Positions 1-11,676 of a DNA stretch of 64,000 bases are shown here, piece after piece (positions within the stretch are counted from its first letter, which is position 1; every line of letters starts with the position of its first letter). The notes under the pieces were generated by a model that was not told the origin of the DNA, did no database searches, and saw only the letters and a program-made list of their open reading frames with translations. The stretch covers positions 1 through 64,000 of the forward strand of contig CAIQOV010000002.1 of assembly GCA_903873585.1 (NCBI GenBank). The letters run 5' to 3'. Both the position numbers and the translations under genes were made by a program. The stretch is from an uncultured Rhodobacterales bacterium. Lineage in GTDB: Bacteria > Pseudomonadota > Alphaproteobacteria > Rhodobacterales > Rhodobacteraceae.

Positions 1-37
1 CAATTTCGGGCGGGAGAGGGGCGCGATTGTCAAGCAT
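1..37 (-). CDS. prfC: Probable N-terminus of peptide chain release factor 3 (partial)
   Basis: A minus-strand ATG at 35-37 opens a frame that runs off the left edge after 12 residues, reading MLDNRAPLPPEI. From memory this resembles the conserved start of RF3, the GTPase that recycles RF1/RF2 after termination, where a short variable stretch is followed by LPPEI and then the G-domain. No G-domain motif is inside the window and the ribosome-binding site is not convincing. The call rests on a dozen residues and could be wrong. Confidence 0.4.
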   Translation of the reverse strand, partial: MLDNRAPLPPEI

Positions 38-85
38 GGGGCGGCTTTAGCGGAAAAAGGTTCGGGCGTCCATCGGGGGCAAGGC

Positions 86-178
86 GGGGGGCTGCCGCCC
101 CCCGCACCCCCTGCCTTAAGGGGAGGCACGCCTCCCCTTAAGAAACCCCAGTGGATATTTGAGCCCATGTGAAAGGGG
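86..178 (-). repeat. 3'-end repeat element, copy 1 (with two hairpins)
   Basis: This stretch starts 1 base beyond the mnmA stop codon. It holds the core GTGGATATTTGAGCCCATGT (151-170, continuing GAAAG to 175), then a perfect hairpin at 115-142 (13-base arms CTTAAGGGGAGGC and its complement, 2-base loop) and a second GC-rich hairpin near 86-105. Related cores occur at 50886-50911 and 61225-61250. Relative to those, copy 1 lacks one G and carries the extra hairpin. In the mnmA direction it could form the transcript 3' end, but there is no U-tract. Confidence 0.6.
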
Positions 179-1321
179 TTATTGGCCGCGCCAGACCCAG
201 CCGCCGCCCAAGACGCGCGAGGAATTTGGGTCGTAAAAGACACAGGCTTGGCCCGCTGCCACGCCGTCTTCGGGATCAAGCAGTTCGACTTCGGCAGTGG
301 TGGGCGACAGGGGGCGCACGATGGCCGGACGGGGCGGGCGGGTGGAGCGGACCTTGACCTCTATATGGTGGGGGCCAGAGGCGAAGGGGGTGTCGCCCAG
401 CCAGTTTATTTCGCGCACGGGCACGGTGCGGGTGGCAAGGGCGGCTTTGGGGCCTACGATCACGCGGCGGCTGGCCGGATCAAGGCGCAGAACGTAGATC
501 GGTTCTTCCAAGCCCCCCACGCCCAAGCCTTTGCGCTGGCCCACGGTGTAGTGGATCACACCATTGTGCAGGCCCAGAACATTTCCAGCCTGATCGACAA
601 TCTCGCCGGGATCCGCCGAGCCGGGGCGCAGCTTTTCGATCACGGCGGCATAGTTGCCGTTTGGCACAAAGCAGATGTCTTGACTGTCGGGCTTATCGGC
701 GACCGATAGGCCATATTTTGCCGCCAAGGCGCGGGTTTCAGCCTTGGAGCCCAGATGGCCCAAGGGAAAGCGCAGGTAATCCAGCTGGTCAGGCGTGGTC
801 GAGAACAGGAAATAGCTTTGGTCGCGGTTGGCATCGGCGGCGCGGTGCAGCTCTGGCCCTTGGCCCATCTTGCGCTGGATATAGTGGCCTGTTGCCATGC
901 AATCGGCGTTCAAATCCTTGGCGGTGGCAAGAAGATCTTTAAACTTCACCCGCTCGTTGCAGCGAATGCAGGGCACGGGCGTTGCCCCCGCAAGGTAAGC
1001 ATCGGCGAAATCTTCGATCACGGCTTGGCGAAAGGTGTTTTCATAATCGAGCACATAATGGGCAAAGCCCATCTGTTCGGCCACGCGCCTGGCATCGTGA
1101 ATATCGCGCCCCGCACAGCAGGCCCCCTTTTTGGCCAAGGCGGCCCCGTGGTCGTAAAGCTGCAAGGTCACGCCGACCACATCATAGCCTTCGTCTTTCA
1201 GCATCGCTGCCACCACCGACGAATCGACACCGCCCGACATCGCCACAACGACGCGGGTGTCAGCCGGGGCCTTGGGCAGCCCCAGAGAGTTCAGTTTTCC
1301 GTCCAGCATGATTGCGGCCAA
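179..1321 (-). CDS. mnmA: tRNA-specific 2-thiouridylase MnmA
   Basis: MnmA thiolates U34 of tRNA-Lys, -Glu and -Gln using ATP and a persulfide sulfur relay in the cytoplasm. The 380-residue product has the PP-loop SGGVDSS at about residues 29-35, the catalytic region [11 protein letters not shown] near residue 120 and the second catalytic cysteine in [11 protein letters not shown] near residue 215, followed by the beta-barrel domain. Length is normal for the family. It is transcribed alone and leftward, divergent from sciP. A repeat element follows the stop codon almost immediately. Confidence 0.97.
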   Translation of the reverse strand: MAAIMLDGKLNSLGLPKAPADTRVVVAMSGGVDSSVVAAMLKDEGYDVVGVTLQLYDHGAALAKKGACCAGRDIHDARRVAEQMGFAHYVLDYENTFRQAVIEDFADAYLAGATPVPCIRCNERVKFKDLLATAKDLNADCMATGHYIQRKMGQGPELHRAADANRDQSYFLFSTTPDQLDYLRFPLGHLGSKAETRALAAKYGLSVADKPDSQDICFVPNGNYAAVIEKLRPGSADPGEIVDQAGNVLGLHNGVIHYTVGQRKGLGVGGLEEPIYVLRLDPASRRVIVGPKAALATRTVPVREINWLGDTPFASGPHHIEVKVRSTRPPRPAIVRPLSPTTAEVELLDPEDGVAAGQACVFYDPNSSRVLGGGWVWRGQ

Positions 1322-1433
1322 GTTAAGGAGTTAGCCCGCAATATAGGAAAATGCACCGCAGTCTCAACCCCTCGCTTCACGGTTGGTTAAGCGTGCAGGC
1401 GCATTTTGGCAGGGATGACACAAGGAGAGGCCG

Positions 1434-1712
1434 ATGTATTTGAAGAAAGTTGATGGCCCGCGCCAAGTTACCCTTCCCGATGGCAGCATTCTAAGCCGCG
1501 CCGACCTGCCTGCCAATGACACGCAGCGCTGGGTGGCCAGCCGCAAAGCCGTGGTTGTAAAGGCCGTGGCCTACGGCCTGCTGAGCCTAAGTGACGCGCT
1601 AGAGCGCTATGCTTTGTCGGAAGAAGAATTTGGTCTGTGGCGGGATGCGGTGCAAAAATACGGCGACAAGGCGCTGCGGGTGACAACTTTGCAGAAATAT
1701 CGACAACTTTAG
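1434..1712 (+). CDS. sciP: SciP-type CtrA inhibitor (DUF1153)
   Basis: The 92-residue product matches the DUF1153/SciP family: N-terminal YLKKVDGPRQVTLPDGSILS, then DLPANDTQRWVASRKA and an HTH-like region ending in an alpha-helical LQKYRQL tail. In Caulobacter SciP binds CtrA or its promoters and blocks CtrA-dependent transcription in swarmer cells; family knowledge, not shown here. AAGGAG sits 7 bases before the ATG. The gene lies 94 bases upstream of ctrA in the same direction, an arrangement that fits a linked regulatory pair. Confidence 0.88.
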   Translation: MYLKKVDGPRQVTLPDGSILSRADLPANDTQRWVASRKAVVVKAVAYGLLSLSDALERYALSEEEFGLWRDAVQKYGDKALRVTTLQKYRQL

Positions 1713-1739
1713 ATGGTTTTCTTGGTTCGTTCTGGCATC

Positions 1740-1754
1740 GTAACGCTTCGTTAA
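1740..1754 (+). promoter_or_regulatory. Candidate CtrA box upstream of ctrA
   Basis: GTAACGCTTCGTTAA fits the CtrA consensus TTAA-N7-TTAA with one mismatch in the first half-site and exact 7-base spacing. It lies 52 bases upstream of the ctrA start codon, in the sciP-ctrA gap. Autoregulation of ctrA is known in Caulobacter; here it is inferred from the site alone. Confidence 0.5.
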
Positions 1755-1806
1755 CCCATGCTTGGCTAAGATGTTAACAGGCACTCTAGGACGGAGAACT
1801 TTGAAC

Positions 1807-2517
1807 ATGCGCATTCTTTTGGTGGAAGACGATCCAACGACCTCTCGCAGCATTGAAATGATGCTGGGGCATGCCAACCTGAACGTTTACTGCGCCGATC
1901 TGGGCGAAGATGGCATAGATCTGGCCAAGCTGTATGATTACGACCTGATCCTGCTGGATCTGAACCTGCCCGATATGTCAGGTCATGAAGTGCTGCGCCA
2001 GTTGCGGCTGGCGCGGATAGAAACGCCGATCCTGATCTTGTCAGGCGCGGATGACACCGACAGCAAGCTGAAAGGCTTTGGCTTTGGCGCGGATGATTAC
2101 CTGACCAAACCCTTCCACCGCGAAGAGCTGGTGGCGCGCATTCACGCCATCATCCGCCGGTCAAAAGGCCATGCGCAATCGGTGATTCGCGTGGGCAAGG
2201 TGCTGGTCAACCTTGATGCCAAAAGCGTTGATGTGGATGGGCGCGCGGTGCATCTGACGGGCAAAGAATATCAAATGCTGGAACTGCTTAGCCTGCGCAA
2301 AGGCAGCACGTTGACCAAAGAGATGTTCCTGAACCACCTATACGGCGGCATGGACGAGCCAGAGTTGAAGATCATCGACGTGTTCATCTGCAAGTTGCGC
2401 AAAAAGCTGGCAGAGGCGACGGGGGGCGAAAGCTATATCGAAACCGTCTGGGGCAGGGGCTATGTGCTGCGCGAACCCAGCGCGCTTGATTTGCCCCGCT
2501 TGGCGGTCTCTGCCTGA
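1807..2517 (+). CDS. ctrA: Cell cycle response regulator CtrA
   Basis: CtrA is the OmpR/PhoB-type master regulator of alphaproteobacterial cell cycle, motility and, in Rhodobacterales, gene transfer agent expression. The 236-residue product has a receiver domain (residues 1-115) with acidic pair ED8-D9, phospho-acceptor D51 in [13 protein letters not shown] and conserved K104-region (YLTKPF), then a winged-helix domain containing [12 protein letters not shown] and [10 protein letters not shown]. The start at 1807 is chosen because MRILLVEDD is the conserved N-terminus; GGAG lies 10 bases upstream. An in-frame ATG at 1762 would add 15 non-conserved residues. Confidence 0.97.
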   Translation: MRILLVEDDPTTSRSIEMMLGHANLNVYCADLGEDGIDLAKLYDYDLILLDLNLPDMSGHEVLRQLRLARIETPILILSGADDTDSKLKGFGFGADDYLTKPFHREELVARIHAIIRRSKGHAQSVIRVGKVLVNLDAKSVDVDGRAVHLTGKEYQMLELLSLRKGSTLTKEMFLNHLYGGMDEPELKIIDVFICKLRKKLAEATGGESYIETVWGRGYVLREPSALDLPRLAVSA

Positions 2518-2547
2518 ACGCTGGAATTCCGCCGCTGTGCCGCTTAA

Positions 2548-6764
<4,217 letters not shown>

Positions 6765-6770
6765 CTTTTT

Positions 6771-6834
6771 GTTCCTGTCATGTTCTCAAAAAGTTCTTTA
6801 CAGGGCGTTAAAGATGTGAGAACAATCTAGGAAC
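6771..6834. promoter_or_regulatory. LexA (SOS) operator array with candidate promoter
   Basis: Three GTTC half-sites lie at 6771, 6782 and 6793 with exactly 7 bases between neighbours, giving two overlapping GTTC-N7-GTTC boxes. Further on, GAAC at 6820 and 6831 form GAAC-N7-GAAC, the same box in reverse. Direct-repeat boxes of this kind are the LexA sites of Rhodobacter and other alphaproteobacteria. A possible promoter is TTTACA (6797-6802), 18 bases, AACAAT (6821-6826), so the boxes would flank or cover both elements. The array begins 6 bases after recG and ends 15 bases before the start codon of the 39-aa gene. Confidence 0.8.
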
Positions 6835-6849
6835 AAACAGGAGGTTCCC

Positions 6850-6969
6850 ATGTTCAAGCGCTTGACCCGCCAGATCCTTGCCCTTGCCGCCGACTTTGAA
6901 GATGTCATCGGCGTTGCAACGTTGTTTGTTGTTTTATTCGTTGGCCTGACCTTTTCAGGCGTTGCCTAA
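6850..6969 (+). CDS. 39-aa single-pass membrane peptide, predicted SOS-induced
   Basis: The 39-codon frame begins MFKRLTRQILALAADFEDVI and continues with a hydrophobic segment of about 20 residues (GVATLFVVLFVGLTFSGVA) to TAA. A perfect AGGAGG (6839-6844) sits 5 bases before the ATG, and a strong terminator follows at 7036-7071, so it is a complete small transcription unit. The upstream LexA-type array implies induction by DNA damage. Size, single membrane helix and SOS control recall SidA, the 29-residue FtsW-directed division inhibitor of Caulobacter, but I see no sequence homology. Function is inferred only from context. Confidence 0.75.
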   Translation: MFKRLTRQILALAADFEDVIGVATLFVVLFVGLTFSGVA

Positions 6970-7035
6970 CTGCCTGCGGTCCCTGCGGGTGGCTTTGCCC
7001 CAAAGCCCGTCCAGCCCGCAGCCTGACACGCACTT

Positions 7036-7071
7036 CCGCCGCCATCCGTTGGGATGCGCGGCGGTTTTTTT
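7036..7071 (+). terminator. Rho-independent terminator
   Basis: CCGCCGC-CATCC pairs with GGATG-C-GCGGCGG around a short GTT(G) loop with one bulged C, followed by seven Ts (7065-7071). It closes the transcription unit of the 39-aa gene and lies just before the stop codon of the opposing IscU-like gene. Confidence 0.85.
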
Positions 7072-7076
7072 ATGGC

Positions 7077-7526
7077 TTAAGCTTGGGTTGGCGCTTGGGC
7101 GAGGGCGACGGCTTCACAGGCAGCCTCTATCGCCAGCAAGATCGAAGCATGGCGATTTTTATAGGCGCGGGCCGGCAAAAGCACCTCAAACCCCTCAAAC
7201 GGCGCGGCGGGGATAGGGCCTTCGTCTTTCAACATGGCAGATAGGGCCAAGCGGGCGGCGTCCAGTTCTGACTGTGTGCGCCCAATCACCGCTTGCCCCA
7301 GAACCGAGGCTGCGGCCTGCCCCAAGGCGCAGGCACGCACCTCTTGGGCAAAGGCGCTGACCTTGCCAGCGTCCATGCGCACCTGCACCGACACCGTTGA
7401 CCCGCACAGCGGCGAGCGTTTCTTGGCCGCGCCCTGAGGGGCGTCTAACTGCCCAAGATGCGGAATATCGGCGGCCAGCGCCAAGATGCGGCCAGAGTAC
7501 AGGGTGACAAGGTCGCTATCGCTCAT
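7077..7526 (-). CDS. IscU/NifU-like iron-sulfur cluster scaffold protein
   Basis: The 149-residue product begins MSDSDLVTLYSGRILALAAD and carries the three-cysteine pattern of the IscU/NifU N-terminal fold: SPLCGS near residue 38, ACALGQAAAS near 70 and EAACEA near the C-terminus. IscU-type proteins bind nascent Fe-S clusters or zinc; the usual acidic residue after the first cysteine (CGD) is replaced here by serine, so scaffold activity is uncertain. The start at 7526 avoids a long upstream extension antisense to hisI. It is divergent from hisI. Confidence 0.75.
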   Translation of the reverse strand: MSDSDLVTLYSGRILALAADIPHLGQLDAPQGAAKKRSPLCGSTVSVQVRMDAGKVSAFAQEVRACALGQAAASVLGQAVIGRTQSELDAARLALSAMLKDEGPIPAAPFEGFEVLLPARAYKNRHASILLAIEAACEAVALAQAPTQA

Positions 7527-7632
7527 ATTTCGGCGCTCATCTCTTGGGTGTATGGTTGAACGGGAAGGCTCTGGTTCAAGCCCATCTGATCCAATAGATA
7601 GGCCCCAAACGCCCGCCCGCCAAGGAGATGCC

Positions 7633-7992
7633 ATGCCCTTTGACCCAACCACGCTAAAATTTGATGCGCAGGGCCTGATCCCGTGTATCGCGCAAGATGC
7701 CCAAAACGGCGATGTGCTGATGCTGGCGTGGATGAATGCGGATGCGGTGGCGCAAACCTTGGCCACGGGGCGGGTGACATACTGGTCACGCTCGCGCGCG
7801 GCGTTTTGGGTGAAGGGCGAAAGCTCTGGCCATGTGCAAGAGCTGGTTGACCTGCGGCTAGATTGCGACCGCGACTGTCTTTTGGCCCTTGTGCGCCAAA
7901 CCGGCCCCGCTTGCCACACCAACCGGCGCAGTTGTTTTTACACCGCCCTGCGCGGCGATGCCGAGGTGGAAATTCTAAGCCCGCTGGCGTGA
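7633..7992 (+). CDS. hisI: Phosphoribosyl-AMP cyclohydrolase HisI
   Basis: HisI opens the adenine ring of phosphoribosyl-AMP, the third step of histidine biosynthesis. The 119-residue single-domain protein has the signature block YWSRSRAAFWVKGESSGH, metal-binding LDCDRDCLL and the zinc cysteine motif GPACHTNRRSCFY. It lacks the HisE pyrophosphohydrolase domain found fused in enterobacteria, as usual in alphaproteobacteria. AAGGAG lies upstream of the ATG at 7633. Confidence 0.95.
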   Translation: MPFDPTTLKFDAQGLIPCIAQDAQNGDVLMLAWMNADAVAQTLATGRVTYWSRSRAAFWVKGESSGHVQELVDLRLDCDRDCLLALVRQTGPACHTNRRSCFYTALRGDAEVEILSPLA

Positions 7993-8160
7993 TCAACCTT
8001 GGCCGCAGCGCCTTGCAAATATCTGTTAACGCGCCGCCCAAGGCGCGGCCAACCCGTTGCCTTTCCCCCCTTAACTGTGACAAGATCACGCCTAAGCAGC
8101 GGGGTGGCCCTTATGGCCCGCCTTGCCCCAAAAACCCTGTCTTTGCTGGAATAGAGCCTT

Positions 8161-8802
8161 ATGAGTGATTTTCAAACCCGCCGCATCACCATGGTTGATA
8201 CGCAGGTCCGCCCGCAGGATGTGACCAAGTTTCCCATCATCGCGGCCATGCTGGCTGTGGCCCGCGAAGATTTTGTGCCTCAAGCGGCGCGGGAAGCGGC
8301 CTATGTGGGGGGCAACATCCCGCTGGCGCCGCGCCGTGTGGTGCTGGAAGCGCGCAGTCTGGCCAAGCTTTTGGATGCGCTAGATGTGGTGCCCGGTGAA
8401 AAGGTTCTGTGCCTTGGCGCAGGCTATGGCTACGGCGCTGCTGTGCTGGCGGAAATGGGCGCTGATGTGGTTGCGGTTGAAGAAGATGCCGCTATGGCCG
8501 CTGCGGCCAGCCAAAGCCTGCAAGGTCAGGCCAAGGTGGTGAATGCTGCGCTGATCCAAGGTGCGCCAGCCCATGGCCCTTACGATGTGATCTTGCTGGA
8601 AGGCGGGGCAGAGGCGTTTCCGCCCGCCCTTGAAGCGCAAGTCAAAGAAGGTGGCCGTCTGGCGGCAATCTTTATGGAAGGCGCTTTGGGTGTGGCGCGC
8701 ATTGGCCATAAGCATGACGGCAAAGTGACGTGGCGTTTCAGCTTTAACGCCACAGCGCCGGTTGCGCCGGGCTTTGAAGCGGCGCGGGGGTTTGTTCTTT
8801 AA
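8161..8802 (+). CDS. pcm: Protein-L-isoaspartate O-methyltransferase family protein
   Basis: The 213-residue protein has the PCMT/Rossmann methyltransferase fold: conserved N-terminal MVDTQVRPQDVT, SAM-binding LCLGAGYGYGAAVLAEMG near residue 85 and a post-I acidic residue in VVAVEED. Canonical PCMTs repair isoaspartyl residues; the TolC-linked clade in Rhodobacterales is annotated this way, but the typical GSGSGY loop reads GAGYGYG and substrate is unproven. It sits 57 bases upstream of tolC in the same direction. Confidence 0.85.
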   Translation: MSDFQTRRITMVDTQVRPQDVTKFPIIAAMLAVAREDFVPQAAREAAYVGGNIPLAPRRVVLEARSLAKLLDALDVVPGEKVLCLGAGYGYGAAVLAEMGADVVAVEEDAAMAAAASQSLQGQAKVVNAALIQGAPAHGPYDVILLEGGAEAFPPALEAQVKEGGRLAAIFMEGALGVARIGHKHDGKVTWRFSFNATAPVAPGFEAARGFVL

Positions 8803-8859
8803 ACGGCCCGCTTTGGGGTGGGTGTATTTGGCAACCGGTAAAACCGGACAGACAATTTG

Positions 8860-10263
8860 ATGGGGTACATGATGCGCAACGTTGTTAAAGCCTTCCTTTT
8901 GGGTGCGGTCTCTTTTGCACCGAGCGTGGCATGGTCGGAAAGCTTGGCCGATGCCTTGATTGCAGCCTATCGCAATTCGCATTTGCTAGATCAAAACCAA
9001 GCCGTTCTGCGCGCCGCCGATGAAGACGTGGCCACCGCCGTGGGCAGCTTGTTGCCGGTGATCAGCTTTGTCAGCAAGGTAGGGCGGGTTGATACGAATT
9101 ACCCCGATGGGCGCACACCGCTGTTTGCCAGTGACGGCTTTTCGACCAGCGGGTCGTCTAGCCTGCAAGCCTCGATCACCTTGCTTGACTTTGGCCGTGG
9201 CAAGACAACCGTGGCCTTGAAGAACGAACTGGTCCTCGCCTCGCAGGCAGCCTTGGTGAATGTGGAACAGCAGGTGCTGTTTGATGCGGTGCAAGCCTAT
9301 GTGAATGTGGCGCTGCAAGCTGATCTGGTCGCCACGCAAGAGTCGGACGTTAAGCTGATCAGCCAAGATTTGCAGGCCACCAAAGACCGCTTCGATGTGG
9401 GTGAGGTCACAAAAACCGACGTGTCACTGGCCGAAGCGCAACTGGCCTCGGCCAAGGCGCAACTGGCCTCGGCGCAGGGCAATTACACCGTGGCAAAAGA
9501 GCGCTATAACGCTGCAATTGGCCATTATCCCGACCACCTGTCAGCCCTGCCGCGCAACCCTGTGGCTGTGAAATCGGTGGACGAAGCGCGCGCGATTGCG
9601 CTGCGCGGTCATCCGGCCGTGGCGCAAGCGGCGCATCAGGCCAAGGCCTCCGATCTGGGCGTAGATCTGGCCAAGGCGCAGATGTCACCCACTTTGGGCC
9701 TAAGCACCAGCCTGTCAGAGACGTATGACTCGGATGGGTTGGCAAGCTCTGTCGGCTCTGTCGGCGTGCAGCTAGACCAAACGCTCTATGCCGGCGGGCG
9801 CCTGTCGTCTGCCCTGCGCAAGGCGATTGCCCAACAGGGCGAGGCCCATGCCGGCCAGTTGCAAACCGGCGTCAACGTGACAGAGGCGGTGGGCAAAGCT
9901 TGGTCGAATATTTTGGTGGCAAAAGCGTCGATCGCGGCGACCGATGAACAGATTCGCGCCGCCCAAGCCGCTTATGACGGTGTGAAGCAAGAAGCCGAAC
10001 TGGGCAGCCGCACCACACTGGATGTGCTGAACGCCGAGCAAGATTTGCTGTCGGCCAAAGCGTCGCAGTTGCAGGCCCAAGCCAACCTTTCGGTCAGCCA
10101 ATACGGGCTTTTGGCCGCGATGGGGGTGTTGACCGCCGATCAATTGCATCTGGGCATCCCAACCTTTGACCCTGCTGCCTATTTCAACGCGGTCAAGAAA
10201 GCGCCTGCCACATCGGCGCGCGGGGCCAAGCTGGACAAAATCCTTAAGACTTTGGGCAAGTAA
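8860..10263 (+). CDS. tolC: TolC family outer-membrane efflux channel
   Basis: TolC-type proteins form the outer-membrane duct of tripartite efflux and type I secretion systems. The 467-residue product starts with a signal peptide (hydrophobic AFLLGAVSFAPSVAWS, cleavage near residue 23) and shows the two internally repeated coiled-coil halves: ALIAAYRNSHLLDQNQAVLR early and LDVLNAEQDLLSAKASQLQA late, plus LDQTLYAGGRL. Alternative starts at 8869 and 8872 are possible because the ribosome-binding site is weak. The pcm-tolC-PopZ-like order is typical for Rhodobacterales. Confidence 0.93.
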   Translation: MGYMMRNVVKAFLLGAVSFAPSVAWSESLADALIAAYRNSHLLDQNQAVLRAADEDVATAVGSLLPVISFVSKVGRVDTNYPDGRTPLFASDGFSTSGSSSLQASITLLDFGRGKTTVALKNELVLASQAALVNVEQQVLFDAVQAYVNVALQADLVATQESDVKLISQDLQATKDRFDVGEVTKTDVSLAEAQLASAKAQLASAQGNYTVAKERYNAAIGHYPDHLSALPRNPVAVKSVDEARAIALRGHPAVAQAAHQAKASDLGVDLAKAQMSPTLGLSTSLSETYDSDGLASSVGSVGVQLDQTLYAGGRLSSALRKAIAQQGEAHAGQLQTGVNVTEAVGKAWSNILVAKASIAATDEQIRAAQAAYDGVKQEAELGSRTTLDVLNAEQDLLSAKASQLQAQANLSVSQYGLLAAMGVLTADQLHLGIPTFDPAAYFNAVKKAPATSARGAKLDKILKTLGK

Positions 10264-10400
10264 GCGCCGTCTGCCCGATTTTCGCCGCAATTGTCCGCCG
10301 CTTGCTTGTGCGGGGGCCTTTGATCGCTTAGGTTTGGCCAAGCCTGTCGCGTTTTGCGCGCCAGAAAGCAGATGTGACGACAGCAGGACTTAAGGCAATT

Positions 10401-10946
10401 ATGGCAGACCCGCACAGCGCCAGCGATGATATGCTTTCTTCGATCCGCCGCTTGGTGGTCGATCATCCACGCGCGGGGGCCGCGGACCGGCTGGTGCTAA
10501 CGCCCAGCCTGCGGGTTGTGTCGTCCAATGCTCATCCCAAGCCGGCTATCGCTTTGCAAACCTTGCATCTGCAAGCGCCCGCCCGAGCGGGCCTGACGAC
10601 ACCGCAGCTTGTCGCCTCTGTCACGCAGGGGATGGACGATTCGGCGATGGATTGGGAGCCGGAAACCGAAATCACCGCGCCCGAAATCGACAGCCTTGAC
10701 CTGTCGCGCTTTGCCCAAACCCGCAATGACGCGCAAGACCAAGCCCCTATGGCCGAGGATGTGCCCGAAGATTGGCAAGAAGCCGCCGCCCTGCCGCCGC
10801 TGCCCGAACATCTGTTGCGCGATCTGGTGCGGGACTTGGTGCGCGAACAGTTTCAAGGCGATCTGGGCCTGCACATCACCCGCTCCATTCGCAAGCTGGT
10901 GAAGGCCGAAATCGCGCGCGAGATGGATTTGCGCGCCAAGGATTAG
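10401..10946 (+). CDS. PopZ-like (DUF2497) polar organizing protein
   Basis: The 181-residue protein has three visible parts: an N-terminal helix DDMLSSIRRLVVD resembling the EEILASIRRIISE motif of PopZ/DUF2497, an acidic and proline-containing variable middle, and a C-terminal helical block (LPEHLLRDLVRDLVREQF then ITRSIRKLVKAEIAREM) like the PopZ oligomerisation helices. PopZ self-assembles at poles and tethers ParB-parS in Caulobacter. Position after tolC supports the family call. AAGG lies 5 bases before the ATG at 10401; an in-frame GTG at 10374 is less likely. Divergence from Caulobacter PopZ is large, so function is inferred. Confidence 0.65.
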   Translation: MADPHSASDDMLSSIRRLVVDHPRAGAADRLVLTPSLRVVSSNAHPKPAIALQTLHLQAPARAGLTTPQLVASVTQGMDDSAMDWEPETEITAPEIDSLDLSRFAQTRNDAQDQAPMAEDVPEDWQEAAALPPLPEHLLRDLVRDLVREQFQGDLGLHITRSIRKLVKAEIAREMDLRAKD

Positions 10947-10975
10947 GTGGCCCGCACACCGCCTGATCCAAAACA

Positions 10976-10999
10976 AAAACGCGCCCAAGGGCGCGTTTT
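10976..10999. terminator. Bidirectional Rho-independent terminator
   Basis: A perfect 11-base stem (AAAACGCGCCC / GGGCGCGTTTT) with a 2-base AA loop has A/T tracts on both sides. It separates the PopZ-like gene from the convergent gene that ends at 11022 and can stop transcription in both directions. Confidence 0.85.
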
Positions 11000-11021
11000 G
11001 CTTTTGCTATTTTCGCGGCTG

Positions 11022-11348
11022 TTAGGCCGCTTCGGCCTGATCCAGCTCTAGCGCGTGACGGCGTTCGCTTTCTTCGCGCGACAAAGCCACCGAGGTGCGC
11101 ACGCCCTTGCCCACAAATTCCATCAGCCCTTTGACCACACGCTCGTTCGGGTCGATGCCCGCACAAGACAAAACCTCACGCCCATCGCGCGAGCGGGCCC
11201 AACGGGCGATTTGGTCGGGACCATTGCCATATTTCTTATCATCGGCAATCGCATCATCCAAAGCAGCCAAAACGACGGCAGCAAACAACTTGCGCGCGCG
11301 TTGACCTTGTTCGAAGTTGAAAGCGGTGCTGTCGATGAAATCGGCCAT
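11022..11348 (-). CDS. Conserved small protein of unknown function
   Basis: The 108-residue soluble protein begins MADFIDSTAFNFEQGQRARK and has a predicted helical composition with a helix LFAAVVLAALDDAIADDKKY, a central DQIARWARSRDGREVL and a charged C-terminus. I recall similar small proteins as conserved hypotheticals across Rhodobacterales (possibly the DUF6280 family) but cannot check this. It is a single-gene unit convergent with the PopZ-like gene. No catalytic motif or signal peptide is seen. Confidence 0.7.
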   Translation of the reverse strand: MADFIDSTAFNFEQGQRARKLFAAVVLAALDDAIADDKKYGNGPDQIARWARSRDGREVLSCAGIDPNERVVKGLMEFVGKGVRTSVALSREESERRHALELDQAEAA

Positions 11349-11676
11349 TTTGGGTCCTGCTTCTTACTCTTGTCTTTTCTGACGTTTCGCGCTTGTAACG
11401 GTTTAACGACGATTCGTCATGCTGTTTCTTACATGGCAGCCATGCTTCTGGTGCATGGCTTATAAGAAGGGGCGCTTGATCTAGGTCGCTGACTTTGGAG
11501 CGCCCTCTACAGCTAGGGGGCACAGGGCGCAGATCAACCTTTTGTTAAGATTTTGGCGGATCTTTGCAAAAAAGCCGCTTGTCAGATGATTTTATGGCTG
11601 AAGCCGCAATTTTTCTGCGAAAAATTAGATCACCCTCACGTCACCCACTTTGATTTTTCGCAGAAAAATCGTGCCG
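11349..11676. other. 328-base intergenic region with stem-loops
   Basis: No convincing gene lies here. It contains a perfect stem-loop at 11438-11460 (AGCCATGC / GCATGGCT, 7-base loop) and two TTTTC-nnn-GAAAA palindromes at 11608-11626 and 11652-11670, listed separately. It must hold the promoter of the gene ending at 11022 and the 3' region of ygfZ. A small RNA is possible but not supported by any clear promoter-terminator pair. Confidence 0.5.
11608..11670. repeat. Paired palindromic repeats (TTTTC-nnn-GAAAA family), locus A
   Basis: Element one is AATTTTTC-TGC-GAAAAATT (11608-11626); element two is GATTTTTC-GCA-GAAAAATC (11652-11670). Arms are perfect 8-base inverted repeats around 3-base loops, and the two loops are reverse complements, so the second copy is essentially the first in opposite orientation. 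They lie just beyond the ygfZ stop codon and may form its transcript end; a second pair with the same core is at 23387-23435. Confidence 0.7.

Noticed and set aside
8113..8154. 13-codon ATG frame upstream of pcm, possible leader peptide
   Set aside because: No ribosome-binding site, no attenuator hairpins and no run of regulatory codons.
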